Below are positions 33,945-45,819 of a DNA stretch of 64,000 bases, piece after piece. Made by a program: the position numbers and the translations under genes. The notes below the pieces were generated by a model, which was given only the letters and a program-made list of their open reading frames with translations, had not been told where the DNA came from and ran no database searches. The DNA comes from Candidatus Absconditabacterales bacterium (GTDB lineage Bacteria > Patescibacteriota > Gracilibacteria > Absconditabacterales > Absconditicoccaceae): NCBI GenBank assembly GCA_025057375.1, contig JANWWO010000007.1, positions 1 through 64,000 of the forward strand. Reading direction: 5' to 3'. The stretch's first letter is position 1. Each line of letters begins with the position of its first letter.

Positions 33945-35039
33945 ATGTCCTCTATTCTCATTCTTGCTCTCGACCTCATTCGCATCCCATCCGTCAGTTT
34001 TGATCTCACCGCTTGTCGTCACGTTCTTGACTACATCAACGCTTACCTCGACCACAAAGGACAGATTATTGAATACAACGACAAACCATCTCTCATCGTC
34101 GCAAACTATGATACAACTATTCACGGCAAACGAGCTGATGTTGTCTTGAATGGTCATATTGATGTTGTCCCTCCCACGCAAGAATGACAGTTTGATCCAA
34201 AAATCGTGTGAGACAAACTCTATGCCCGTGGAGCTGGTGATATGAAAGCGGGTGTTGCAATTCTTGTCGAATTGATGAAAAAAATTCTCACTGATTGATT
34301 TTTTGGGAAAAAAGTCTTGTTGATGATTACCTCTGATGAGGAAGTGTGAGGTTTTGACGGTGTAGGAAAACTTGTAGAGGATGGGCGAGGGGGTGATCTC
34401 GTCTTGATCCCTGATAGTGGTGATTTGTATCGTTTTGTCATCGCAGAAAAAGGGATTTTGACCATCAACGTCCAAGCTAATTGATTCGCTTGCCATAGTT
34501 CTCGTCCACGACTTGGAGACAATGCTATCACCAAAGCATACCGTTTTTTTGAGGCATTGAAAAACGATATTGTTGATATGGAAAAACTTGTTGCACCAGA
34601 CTATCGATGATCGACCTGTGAAGTGACGATGGTTTCATGATGAAAAGCGATGAATACGATTCCTGACTCGTGTGCAATGACGATCAATATCAGACATACG
34701 GAGGATTGGTCGCGTGACACACTGATCCAAACGGTAAAAAATCATGCTGACAGGATTGGTGTCAGTGTCGATGTTTCTTTGTATGGACCACTTCTCTATA
34801 CCAACCCAACACATTCTTTGATTCAAAACTATCATACACTTGCTCGCAATCATCTTGGTGAGCAGGTGGTGCAATGACAAGAACACGGTGCGAGTGATGG
34901 CAGGTTTTTTGCTGAGAGGTGATCGGTGGTGATTCTCCATAGACCGACTTGTGCTAATATCCATGGCAATGATGAGTGTGTGCAGATTAGTGATATGGAA
35001 AAACTTTTTTTTCTCTATGATGAGGTCGTGAGGTCATAG
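33945..35039 (+). CDS. M20 family metallopeptidase/deacylase
   Basis: A 364-residue M20 enzyme (ArgE/DapE/CPG2 type). Metal ligands are visible: His and Asp in VVLNGHIDVVPP, Asp in ARGAGDMKAGVAILV, Glu-Glu in ITSDEEVGGFD and Asp in LIPDSGDLY; the C-terminal His motif is EHGASDGRFFAE. A dimerisation domain occupies about residues 175-285. The ATG at 33945 gives the normal N-terminus; 31 upstream in-frame codons look like noise. It hydrolyses an N-acyl or peptide bond, closing the peptidase locus. It overlaps the convergent GHKL gene by 25 bases. Confidence 0.93.
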
Positions 35040-35839
35040 TCTGCTTCTGGGAGTGTTGCCTTTTTCATTGAGTGGAAGGGGATAGTGATAGTAAATGTGG
35101 TTCATTTTTTCATGGAGTTTTCTATTGTGAGAGATCCATTATATGCCCTGACAGTTTCAATTATTTCTGTCATCCCAATACCAAGGGATCCACTTGTAGA
35201 AACTGCTTTTCCATCGTAGCTTCATGTTTGTAATCAGAGATTTATTGCATCGATTTGTTCTGGTGAGAGTATTGTTCATCATGGTCAGATCCTATTATGG
35301 ATGATAATCCTTATGGTTTCCATGTTATGATCTTCGTTGATTGTTACGGTAGGTCGTGCTTTGCCATGTTTGATGGCGTTCAAAAAAATTTGGTTGCAGA
35401 TATTGCATAGATCAGAAGGTAACTCGCATCATAGAGTTGAGAAAAGTGATGCTAGTGATGATCTGTGTTGGTCTGTTAAGACCTTTTGGAGATATGTTCG
35501 ATCTTCTAGTGTAAATCAATTCGTTGTTAGTGCTGTTATTACTGCTGTGCATGTTCAGCGAATGGTGTGTACATAGCTTTTTAGTTGCTTATCAGAGAGT
35601 TGCCTTTCTAGAGCTGCGAGCATGGTATTATATTTCTCGACAGCCTTTTTGCTCTCTTCGATAGCCTTTTTACTCTTTTCATCTATTATGCCTGCATGAT
35701 TTGTTATTATTCTCGTGAGTATGTCTATCATAATGTTATAGATTTTGTCTATTATCCCAATTACTTTTGTTGTATCATTGTACATTATAGCTTGATTGTG
35801 ATCTTGAGGTCATACTATGTGTGATACTTTTTGTGTCAT
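35015..35839 (-). CDS. Orphan GHKL (histidine kinase-like) ATPase
   Basis: A 274-residue soluble protein. The first 100 residues are helical and coiled-coil-like (KSKKAIEESKKAVEKYNTML). The C-terminal half is a HATPase_c domain: N box CNQIFLNAIKHG, G1 NRIGPGGTILSPEQI, G2 GSLGIGMTEIIETV and the closing KGTTFTITIPF. No membrane segment, sensor domain, or obvious phospho-acceptor His motif with following Glu/Pro is visible, and no response regulator lies nearby. It could be a cytosolic kinase or an ATP-binding switch. It precedes the two large genes at 35959-41007 but may be transcribed separately. Confidence 0.8.
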
Positions 35840-35958
35840 AAGGATTGGTGTAAAAAGATAAAATATCGGTATGTGACATCTATATGGGACATCTAATAGA
35901 AGAAGACTGATCTGTGGTATTGTTGTGACGACTTTTTGATTATATTAGTTGTTGGTTG

Positions 35959-38900
35959 TTATAATGGAAGTCCCAGCGCGTTGTAGTCTTCTTTGCTATA
36001 TCAGAGAGAAGCAAGATAGTCAGAGAGTTGAGCGTGATTGTTTCCGTTTGTATGATTGTTGATTGTTTCGATAATTGCTCTTTTGCCTGCATGTGAATAG
36101 CCAATGCTACAGCGCGTGGTGTCTCCTCGTGTGGTGAGCGCTTCATTGATTGTATCACGGATAGCAAGGAGATCATCTTTGGCAACAAGATGATTAACAA
36201 GAATATGCCGTCAGTTGTTCTTTTTTTGGACTGTGATCATGTCATCAGAACATAGGAGCTTGTGAGTTATTGCAAGCTTGATGCACTGTGCTTGTTCATC
36301 GGGCGTCATATCCTTTCGTCATTGTGCGATTTCGGTATTGAGTGCATCGGGATTTTCGTTTAATTTTGCCATTAGTGCTTGCTCGTGTTGATCAAGCTCC
36401 TCATTGTGGATCAATGCTTTGTAACCACCATAGAGTCATGCTCAGAGGACAGCAAGGATGGCCACTCTTTTGCTACTTCATTTGACAAAACGTAGTCATT
36501 CTTTGAGAAATGCTCTGATTCATCAGGTTGCGATAACACGACGGCCATCCTTAGTCAATTTCCAGAGTGTAGCTGGGAGGTCGATCGATGCTTTTTTGAC
36601 TAGATATCAGACGTCTCTGATAGGCTCTGTCATAAAACGTCATAATGCAGCCGGCGTTGACTGTCCGAGCATTTTTGCTAGAGAGACGTTTTTTGCAAGT
36701 CTAAAAGTATCGTATCCTAGCAATCATACACCAAATCATGCTCACGTTCGATCAATAGTGGAGAGATCAAATCAGGGACCAAACTGTGTTGCGTGGGAGA
36801 TGAGCATGATAGGTCATACAAAGGGAATCAACGAACCAAATCATTTCATGAGACTCATTCCTATATTACTATTGTCTTTTTCCATTTCTGCTAGTACTTC
36901 TCCTCCCACAAAAATAAGAGGAAGACTCTTTGCGATGGTTCCTAGTAGTTCAGGTGCGTGGAGAGAGAGCGTTTTGATATTTGCAAAAAATTCTTGTGCA
37001 TCCTTGATAGAACTTAGATGGAGTTTGATTTGTCCATTGGTCTCAAGCATGTCTTTGAGAATCAATCATTGTTTGGAACGGTGAAAAAGATTACTGACGA
37101 TATTCCAAGCTTTGTCTGATTGAAGAAGTCTTTCTTGTGTTTTTGCGAGCGATGAGATGTGTTGTGTCAGTGTACGATGATAGGTATATTGTGTTGCATA
37201 TGCTCTTGGGTTGAGCTTTGCTCCTGCGGATTTGAACCATGCAGTTCGTCATCATTGGAGTGATTCTGCATGTGCAAGCATATCTTGTGTTCTTGCCATA
37301 CAAGCATCACCAAAAATGCCTTTTAGGTCTGCAAGGGATGTTCCTGGTTTGATTTTTTTGGTTGATGCATCAAATCGTGCTTGTTTTTCCAATCATGCTT
37401 TGCTCGTGATTTTTGCGAGAAAATCATCCATAATTTGTCAATGTCCGTTTTTTTGCATAAGATTGTGTAACTCATCAAGTGTGGTGATTCATGGTGTCTT
37501 GAGTGCATTGATGATGATTGTATTCTCTTTGAGAATACGAATGGTGTCGTGATAGTTTGCCATGATAGGTCATAGATGCGCAGTTCATGCCAATGTTTTT
37601 TCTAGTTCAATCAAGATTTTCCCTTGTTTTGTCATATCCTGTGTTATTCAGGCAACGAGTGCGTCGATTCACCCAAGACTTGTGCTTCCTCATTCGAGGA
37701 TTACTTTGGTGAGGTGTCAGGTTATCGTTCCTATTCAGTGGCTGAGCGTTTTGAGCAATCCTCCATGTCTGTAGAGACTAGACCAGAGGTTCATTCTTGT
37801 TTCGGGAGAAAGCTGGTTGTCACTTTCATGTATCTCTTGAGCAATCTCTTCCAGTGATATCTCTCATCGACAATACTCCCGAGCATGCCCAAATAGTGTG
37901 GGTATATGTTTCCCAAATGCATACATTCACTTTTTTGCATGATCCAAAGGAATAATGGCGAGATCTGATCGATCGATGATTCCTTCATTGACCAACGTGA
38001 GCATATAAGAAAAAATCATTGTTGCAGGTAAGGTTGCGATATCCAATCCTGTTGAGACAAATCATCATCCTTCCTCATGTAGGTGTGTAAGCTTGCTGAT
38101 TTTTTCTTTGTTTGCTGAGGTTCGTTTGTCTCGGGCGATTGATCGTTTGGTAGGATCAATGCTTTTTTTGCTTATTTCTTCCCACTTTTTTCTTTGAGTT
38201 TCTTTTTGTTTGGTGACAAAGTCTGTTCGTTGGGATTCGGTTGTCTGCTCTTTCTTCTCTTTGGATTGTTCCTGTGCTGGTTGTTTGTCCAATCATAGTG
38301 ATTCTTTTATGTTGGTGACTTGATCCATGATTGTTTGTATGGCTTGTTCAGTCTGGTTCTTGGCTGATCATGATAATCATGGGAGTTTTTGTTTGGCGTC
38401 GTCGAGCCGTTTGGTGATTTCGTCAAGACGTGTGATGATATCTTTTTTTTCTTTGTTTGATTGTGATGAAAAAAGTCATGCAAGAGATCATCGTGATAGT
38501 CGCGAGGGGAGTGTGATGCCAAGTTGTTTAGCAATAAATCATCCGGCAAGAAGTATGCCTCATCCAATTGCAAGATTTTTGGTCCACTCTCGAGCAGAAG
38601 AAAAAAATCATGACTGACGAGTGTCGGTGGATTGCTCTTTATCTGTGTCAGAAGACTCTTTTTTTTCTTCTTTTGTTTTGTCTCAAAAAGCCCACTTCCA
38701 GAGCGATGAGATTCCTTGCCATGCTTTGTATCCAAGATACAGTCATCAGAGAATTCATGCTCAGATACCGATTTTTTTCATAAGTCATCGAGGTTCTTTG
38801 TCTGCCGTGATTGCTTTATTTGATGGAGTGAGTTGTTCGTATCATGAATGGATTTTGGGTGATCAAAGAGATGATTCGGTTGTTTTTGTTACAATCGTAG

Positions 38901-39126
38901 ATTCTAGTTTGATTGTTTTTGCTGTGGTGTCCAAAATCATATCTGTATGATCAATGATTGCTCATTGTTCCAATGATTTCTCTGTATCAAGAACTATCTT
39001 ATTGTGTTCTCATGATGCGTGGTCTATGATTTCCTTCTTATTTGGCATTGTAAGATTTTCGTGTGTTAATCATGATGTATGATCTATATCGTGTGGATTG
39101 TGTCTTTCACGAGATGTGATATTCAT
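35959..39126 (-). CDS. Large unknown protein, 1055 residues
   Basis: A minus frame from ATG 39124-39126 to TAA 35959-35961. The N-terminal part is Ser/Thr/Lys-rich and acidic (STDTDKEQSTDTRQ-like), followed near residue 115 by a short Gly-rich hydrophobic stretch (IGIGAGILGRLYLGYKA). The middle is helical with long charged segments (SKEKKEQTTESQR). Later come hydrophobic patches LPLIFVGGEVLAEMEK and FGVGLLGYDTF. It resembles the adjacent gene at 39163-41007 in composition, and the two are separated by 36 bases in the same frame. There is no signal peptide. No family recognised. Confidence 0.7.
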
Positions 39127-39162
39127 GTATGACAGAGAAGTAAAAGATGTGTGATAGAGGTT

Positions 39163-41007
39163 TTATGGTGTTGAGTCAAGTGCAGGAAGTGGATCGATTA
39201 TGTCATGGAGATGATCAAAGATTGGTTGCGCGAGTTCTCATCAGCTATGTACAACGTCAAAAGCAATTGTTCCGATACTGTACCCCAAATAGCTATATGT
39301 TGCTGTTTTTCCAATCATTTTTGCTGCTATGATGCCTGTATCTACAATAGATAAGATTTTTGCTGCTGTGTGAATTGCTTTTGCTCCTTTTCAGATGGCT
39401 GCTCATCATTTGATGAGTGTTCCTACTCAGGGGATCAATCCAAGGATACCAAATCATGCTCTTGTTCGTCTCTCCGCTCATGAAAGATCGTTGCCTGTTA
39501 TGTCTTTTCAGGCAATAGCAGCTCCTAGATCATAGATGCCTCATACGATGGGGATCATTCCTAGTCATATATCTGCTCCAACCAGTGCCTTGTCTTTTCG
39601 TGTATCAGCGTTGAGTAAGGCTATTCCTATCCCTATCGTTGCAAATCATGCTGCTCCTCATGTTAGTATTTTTTCTCCTTTTTCTCCTATTTTTTTTCGT
39701 TTGGATACGAGTTTCTTTGTTCATCCATTGGCAGTCAAGAGGTCATCGAGTGCACCATATTTCTGTTTGAGTTCATTGAGTGTCTGTTCATCACAGTATC
39801 TGGTTCCTAGGAGGAGTTTGTCAGTATATGGCTTGAGTTTGGTGTTTGTGTCGTGGGTGAGTTTGGTGACTTTTATTTGTGCTTCTTGGGTGAGCGATGC
39901 TTGTTGAGAAGGATTTTTCGCAATTGCGTGTTTGAGTTCTTGTTCTATTTTTATGACAGATTGGTGATGATGGTTGCGAATCGTCTCGGTTGTATTGATT
40001 GTTTTTTCTATGATACTTTTTCCGATTTTATTGCTATATTCTGTGAGTTTGTCTGGTTTTCATGATTCTAGATATTTGCCCATGGTAGCGATAATGGTGA
40101 GTCATGCTGCTCAGCCAAATACTCCTGTACTTTTGGGGTTGTTGATAGATGCTCTCAGATCAGTAAGGAGAGGGTTGTTGTGTATGCCCTGTGTATGTGC
40201 GAGTCATTCTCGATGGGTGAGTTTGTTTTTCCAGAGGGGAAGGAGGATGGATGCCAAAAATTCATTAATTTTTTTTCATCAGACAGCAAGTCGTTTCCCA
40301 CTGAGAAGATCCTTTGTCGTCCATGGTCATGGTCCTGTGGGAATATATCAGAGTTGAAGCGCACGGGTGAGGATAAACGTTTCTGTTTTCATCGATTCAT
40401 CGAGTGTTGTGATTCGTTCCTGGAGTTGTGAAGGCATGGTCACCTCTTGTGTTATTGTTTCTGGATGTGTCGTGTGTTCTGTTTTATTGTCGTGAGTGTT
40501 GGTATTTTGTGCATGTTGAGGTGGTGTATCCTCGTGTTTTTTTTCTTGTTGTGTATGATCTGCATGTTCTGGCTGTTGCTGTCTAGGAGATAGCTGTAGC
40601 GTATTGTTCTTGTTTGGTGTGTTGTCATGGACTGATGATCATAGGTCTGACAGTGATTGTTCTGTTTTTTTGATAATAGCTGTTGTTTCTTCTCGTTTTG
40701 TGGTTATTATTTCACGCCATCCTAACAAAAAATCAAGAACTTTGCCTTTGAGCCATCAGACTGCTTTGTTCCATAGTGTTTCGATCAATGATCATTCTTG
40801 ACCATGCGTGGAGGTAATAAGATCGTCAATAAGGTCAATAACGTTTTTTTTTTGGTCTCGTGCTTGGGTAGCAAGATCGATGAGTGATTTTTTTTCGAGA
40901 ATATGATGAAAAATCATCCCCTTTAACTCTCAAAGCTCTGCTTCAACCTCATGAGCAAAACGGGAGAGGATTTCTTTTTTCCCAGGTATTGTAGGAGATT
41001 CTTTCAT
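39163..41007 (-). CDS. Large protein with a pre-toxin-like segment, 614 residues
   Basis: Starts at ATG 41005-41007 behind a near-consensus promoter. The N-terminal 250 residues are helical, then Gln/His/Thr-rich and acidic. Residues of about 465-560 read ADIGLGMIPIVGGIYDLGAA, IAGKDITGNDLSGAERR and LGLIPGVGTLIKGGAAIGKG. This order (IPIVG, GKD-TG--LS--ER, LG-IPGVG, Gly/Lys/Ala helices) is like the pre-toxin TG region that precedes toxin domains in polymorphic and LXG toxins. Only about 50 residues follow, ending LPALDSTP, too short for a known toxin. There is no signal peptide. Function inferred only from this segment. Confidence 0.65.
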
Positions 41008-41046
41008 GGGGGCAAGAATAATAAATATGTGCTTTGTATTATACAA

Positions 41047-41074
41047 ATTATACAAAAAAAATATTTTTTGTCAA
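41047..41074 (-). promoter_or_regulatory. Near-consensus promoter for the gene at 39163-41007
   Basis: Minus strand TTGACA at 41069-41074 and TATAAT at 41047-41052 with a 16-base spacer, 40 bases before the ATG. A second TATAAT follows directly. Confidence 0.75.
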
Positions 41075-41159
41075 AATTTTTAGACGCTCAGTCTTTTCTC
41101 TTGCAAATTGCCTAAAAATTCTTAGACTCTGGCTTAGATTTTTATTTTTTTGTTTGCTA

Positions 41160-41756
41160 ATGCGTTTGTCTTTTCTGGCGTGTGTGATGCTTGGTTTGGC
41201 TTTGGCATGATGTTGGTGAGGTGGTTTATCTTCAACGGATAGTGGGGAACCACTTTCTTCGTGACCAATTGAGGAAGGAATGAAAGTATGGGTCGATTAT
41301 ACCATCACTGATCAAGTTCATACTGGCATTGTTCTTGATACAACAGATGCAGTTGTTGCATCATGAGCACAATATCCTCTTACAAGAACGACCTTTGGTC
41401 CAGAATTGATTACTATTGTAAACGGCTGATTGTTTGCGGATGATATTGTCCAAGCATTGATTGGGAAAAAACCATGAGATGTTGTGACTGTTGAGGTGAT
41501 ACCTAGTCTTGAGAAGCAGGCTTTATATGATATAAACAATACTGCTTCTTTACCAGGAGAACTTTTTGATAGGGCAGGAATAACGATCAGAGTGTGAGAT
41601 GTCCGTGTGGTTGATTCTTCTCTTGGTATTGTTCGTGAGATCCGTGGTGAAAGGCCAAATCATGAGATTATTGTTGATCGTAATGATCGATCTACGTATC
41701 GCCCGCTTCTCTGGACAGTGACTGTTCGCCAAATTGGTGGTAAAAAACCAGAATAA
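41160..41756 (+). CDS. FKBP/SlyD-like lipoprotein
   Basis: A 198-residue secreted lipoprotein. The signal peptide MRLSFLACVMLGLALAGC carries a lipobox ALAGC whose Gly is a TGA codon, which itself supports the code assignment. After a Gly/Ser linker comes an FKBP-type fold: VWVDYTITDQVHTGIVLDTT, FGPELITIVNGGLFADDIVQ and ALIGKKPGDVVTVEVIP, matching the peptidyl-prolyl isomerase/SlyD pattern with its inserted flap. Likely a membrane-anchored folding factor. It is transcribed divergently from the pre-toxin-like gene. Confidence 0.85.
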
Positions 41757-41861
41757 TCGTATCAGCCCCATCTGGTTGTGCATTTAGAAGCAGATCCTGA
41801 TCGTTTATCCTATTTTGTCCTGTGTGTCAGAGATTTTTATCTCCCTGTTATAACGAGAGTT

Positions 41862-42716
41862 ATGACTCGTCCATATTCGCTGGTTTTGGGGTGAGGTGCA
41901 GCCAGATGATTTTCTCATCTTGGTGTGTGGTCATGGGCAGAGTGAGTACTATGATTGCCTCACGAATGTGTAGGGACAAGTATGGGAGCAGTGGTGGCTG
42001 CCGCAATTGCCTGTGGTATGAATTATGTAACGATGAGGCAGATTGCTGATAAGCGAGCACCAAAACGGTTTTTTTCTTTGGATGTTGTTGCAAAAAATGG
42101 CTTGATTGCAGGGAAAAAAATACAACAATTTTTGACCTCGTTGTTTGGACAGAGGAAAATTGAGGATTGTAGGTGTGATTTGTGTATTGTGGCTACTGAT
42201 ATTGATCGTGGTGTTGCTGTACCTCTTCGTCAGTGACCGATTGTTGATGCGTTGATGGCAAGTATTGCCATTCCTGGTATTTTTGAACCAATTCATACAC
42301 AGCACTACCGCTTGGTTGATGGCGGGATGACTGCCAATCTGCCAGTTCAATTTGCACGTTGTCCACGGATTCTTGCTTCATCATGTTTTTTGGGTAATCA
42401 AGCAAAAGTAATTACGGTGGTGGATACGAGGTGGGATCAAGTCAAAGCAAAAATGTTTGGGATCAATCATACAGTTTTGGCAAAATCTCTTGATCTTTTT
42501 TTCATTGCTAATGAAAAATTGAGTTTAGTAGAATGTGAACATACTAAACAGATTCTTCTTATCAAACCTCGCATCGACCAAGGTATTTTTTCGTTTGGTG
42601 AGTATGCAATGATTATTGATGCTGGATTTTGAGCATGTGCCGCGGTACAGGAGACGCACCCTGCAAAGAAATGGCTACGTACTCTTTGTGCTGCTCAGTT
42701 GTGAGCAATCGTCTAA
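41862..42716 (+). CDS. Patatin-like phospholipase
   Basis: A 284-residue patatin-family acyl hydrolase. The oxyanion loop is LVLGGGAARGFSHLGV, the nucleophile is in VGTSMGAVVAA and the catalytic Asp is in LVDGGMTANLP. Two of the three oxyanion glycines and others are TGA. It cleaves acyl chains of phospholipids; the cytoplasmic location is inferred from the lack of a signal peptide. The same frame stays open upstream to the FKBP stop (VHLEADPDRLSY from a GTG at 41778), so a 28-residue N-terminal extension is possible, but the family normally starts just before GGG. Confidence 0.92.
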
Positions 42717-42785
42717 GGCACCATGTTTTTGTCTATATAATCATCTATTTTAGGGAAAATATTTTTGTAAATATATAGTATGATG

Positions 42786-43397
42786 CTATTTTTTTAGCAA
42801 TTGATGTTTTTTCAAAAATTGCTCAAATAATCAAATTTTTTCGTCATAAAATTCGACAGGTTTATCAACAAAGACGAGCGAGTCACGACTTTTGCGGTAG
42901 TGGAGAATGAGAGCGTTTGCTTTGTTATGATTATGTTCGAGGAGATAGACTTCGAGAAGATTGTAAATAATTTCGGCATCTTTATTATTGATTTTATAGG
43001 ACTTTTCTAGATAGTCGAGTCCTTTGGTTCTATTGCCATACCGATACTCACACAATCAGAAGCAACGCATGATTTCGTGATTTTGACCATCAGAGAGTTC
43101 CATTGCTTTCCAAAAAAATTTTCTTGCTATTTCCCATTCATTTTTTTCCATTTCGATGACGCCTTTGAGATACCAGCCCATTGGATCTTTTTCATCTTGG
43201 TTATAATTATAAAAATCTACTGCCTTTTTGGCTTTGTCCATATCTCCTTTTCTGTATTGGATATCAGCGATTTGGAGTAGTGCGTCACGGTCATTGGGAT
43301 TGCGTGCAAGTACTGTATTGACGAGAGCGATTGCTTCATCATAACGTTTTTCTTTTTTGAGTGCTTCGATGGATTCGAGCATTGCAGGTGTAATCAT
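42786..43397 (-). CDS. TPR-repeat protein
   Basis: A 203-residue protein made of tetratricopeptide repeats: RYDEAIALVNTVLARNPNDR, ALLQIADIQYRKGDMDKAKK, WYLKGVIEMEKNEWEIARKF and GNRTKGLDYLEKSYKINNKD. It has no signal peptide or membrane helix, so it is a cytosolic scaffold. One TGA at 43056-43058 encodes Gly between the third and fourth repeats. It ends at TAG 42786-42788, convergent with the patatin gene 70 bases away. Confidence 0.85.
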
Positions 43398-43532
43398 GGA
43401 TGATGAATAGAGTAAAAAGTTGATAGTAGAGGTTATGATATAGTGAGTATAGAGATATTGTATCAGAAATGCAAAAAAAAACTCATACTCTTGATTTCAT
43501 GCTTTACTTTTTATTCAAATTTGATACACAAA

Positions 43533-43571
43533 AAAACACTGATGCTTGATAGCAGTCAGTGTCTTTTTTTT
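43533..43571 (-). terminator. Terminator after thioredoxin, usable in both directions
   Basis: ACACTGA (43533-43539) and TCAGTGT form a stem around 43533-43561, with a T run on each strand. On the minus strand it follows the thioredoxin stop, so it probably ends that transcript. Confidence 0.75.
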
Positions 43572-43573
43572 TG

Positions 43574-43912
43574 TTAGGAGAGATAGGTAGTGAGCGCGTT
43601 GCTATAGATATTTTTTGGCGCTACACCAACTTGTTCTCGTACTACTTTGCCATTTTTGAAGATTTTGACAGCAGGAATAGAGCTTATTTCATAGTTTTCT
43701 GCACTTTCAGGATTAGCGTCAACATCACATTTTGCAATTATTGCTCTCCCTGCAAAGTCGTCTGCGAGTTCAGAAATGACGGGTCCAAGCATTCTACAGG
43801 GGCCACACCATCCTGCCCAGAAGTCTACCAAAACAGGTTTGGATCATGCTTGTTGGAGAATAGATGCAAATGCATCATCAGTAATATGGAGGAGGTTTTG
43901 AGAATCTGCCAT
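43574..43912 (-). CDS. trxA: Thioredoxin
   Basis: A 112-residue thioredoxin, the cytosolic dithiol-disulfide carrier. The active site is VDFWAGWCGPCRMLGP with the CGPC cysteines at about residues 36-39; the cis-proline loop is ISSIPAVKIFKNGK. Length is normal. The start ATG at 43910-43912 gives MADSQNLLHITDDAF; a TGA encodes Gly in QQAGSKPVL. A terminator follows. Confidence 0.96.
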
Positions 43913-43952
43913 AGGAAAGAAGAAAAAATAAAAATGAAGAGAGGAAATCATT

Positions 43953-44285
43953 TTAGGTTATCACAGGAGGTGCTAGGGGAGTGTCTGGACATTCGATAGA
44001 GAGGACACATCATTCAATCAGTGATCTGGCAATTTTTTTGCGTGCGAGCGCATAAGTCCCCGCATATACAGTTTTGGAAATGCCCATACATTGTGCTCCT
44101 TCATCCATTGTCATTCAATTGATATCTTTGTCGACGATTGTTTGGAGTTCGTCTTTTGTCATGATGATATGTGGTCTGTGTTGTAGCTCTTCATGAGACA
44201 ATTTGAGCGGTCCAAAGCACTGACAAATCATCGTCATTGGATCAAAATTGACATATCTTGGATTTTTTTTACGTCACCTTGGCAC
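43953..44285 (-). CDS. DUF134-family predicted DNA-binding protein
   Basis: A 110-residue protein of the DUF134 type, starting at GTG 44283-44285 with VPRGRKKNPRYVNFDP (family MPRPRK...F.P). The centre has a helix-turn-helix: INGMTMDEGAQCMGISKTVY followed by AGTYALARKKIARSLIEG, matching the family's DEAA..M.VSR...R....ARKKIA pattern. It ends shortly after with a Pro-rich tail. It lies 40 bases upstream of trxA on the same strand and may control it. Target unknown. Confidence 0.8.
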
Positions 44286-44376
44286 ACGAATGGTTGTGAA
44301 AAATAAAATGGGTGGTATCAATTTCCGAACATATTCTATTTATTTTTTCTGATTTTGCAAGAGAAAATTGAGATTG

Positions 44377-45819
44377 TTATTTTTTGTTTGGTTGTTGTTT
44401 TTGAGGAATTGCGATGGTTTGAATTGTGACTTCGATAGACGTAGTATTGTATTTTGCTGACGAGGAGAGATCGATGTGTTGTGCAATAAATTTGAGAAAT
44501 TTTATTCTTTGCGTATCATGTGATGATAGTGTCTCTAGTGTATCTGTTGTGTTGTTTTTTTTATTGTAGAGATCAATTATGACTGTCATCATTCTCAAAG
44601 CTGCAAGTTTATGATTATTTGTTGGATCGTCTTTTGTGCATTGAAGTGTTGTTCACAGATCAGATTGTAAAAATTTCTTGAGGAAGGTTGTAGCATTCGT
44701 TTTTGATCTATTATCTGCGATAGTGTTTATATCATTCGTAATCGCTTTGATAAAGTCTGATATTTTTTGATAGTCAGCTACTTGCATATCGTCTGCTTTA
44801 TCTTTGGTTGTTGTTACTGTGATCATCACTCTTTCATTGTCTTTGATGGTTATGTACTTTTTTGCATTTTCGTTCAGTTTCCATGATCATGACGCAAACG
44901 CATTATTTATAGTACGAGGATTCATGGATTCTGTAGTTTTTTCCCTCGTGTCAATTCAGCTGGGAGGAGTAGTGGGCTGTGTAGGTTCATTTCAACTTGT
45001 TGGTTGCTGGGTTTGTATGTTATTTTGTGGGTCCGTAATTGCGCTTATATCAATATCGTTTGTTGTGTCTGTAGGGAAACACACACACAATTGTTTTTGT
45101 CATAGTTTGTTGGCATTGGCTATCAATTGTCTGCACATACTGTCATATTGACTTTGTGGATATGTATGATGGCGTATTTTGTAGAGTAACATGTTAGTCT
45201 CTTTGATCAATGCTTTTGTTATGTCGTCTATTTTGAGCGGTTGAGAGAGATCTTTTGCGATGATGCATCATCATCTCCCTTTGATAGAAGTAAGATCTGA
45301 TATTTGTGTCTGTGGTGTTATCATATGATAATCGGTTGGGTAGCGAGTGTCTCATCGATTTCCATAGATGATTCTTCATCGTCATGACGGAGGTGTATAT
45401 ATAAGAGATTTTCATCCCTGTAGGTATTCTTCACCTGTAGGACTTTTCTTGATTGCAGATGAGTCATATGAGAAGTCTTTGAGTGTAAGTATTCTTCCTC
45501 AGTGAGGAATGCTAAAGTTATTGAGAGATATTGCGTGCTGGTCTTTGTATCATACACTCTTGAGGTGTAATACTCACAGATGCTGTGCAAAACGTGTTTC
45601 TGCTTGTTGATTGGCAGTTTCGATAATAGTATTGAATAATGTAGCGTTGTCCTGTTTGCATTCCTTTAGGAGGTTGTATTGTTGCTCTAACGTTGTACGT
45701 TCTTCATCATCAATCTGTCAATCTGCAAGTTTCTTTTTTATTGCTTGATTGTTTTTATCCTTTAGATCATCTATGATTTGAGAGATACTATGATCGCATG
45801 ATGATTGTTGATGTCGCAT
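44377..45819 (-). CDS. Unknown protein, 480 residues
   Basis: Open on the minus strand from ATG 45817-45819 to TAA 44377-44379. The first 90 residues form charged helices (IIDDLKDKNNQAIKKKLADG). A central part looks beta-rich (LNNFSIPHGGRILTLKDF, KSLIYTPPSGRGRIIYGN). A Thr/Pro-rich linker (EPTQPTTPPSG) precedes a C-terminal helical part. No motif recognised and no signal peptide. Its start codon directly abuts the possible ATG of the divergent gene at 45820. It belongs to a group of helical, Lys/Asp/Thr-rich proteins in this window. Confidence 0.65.
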
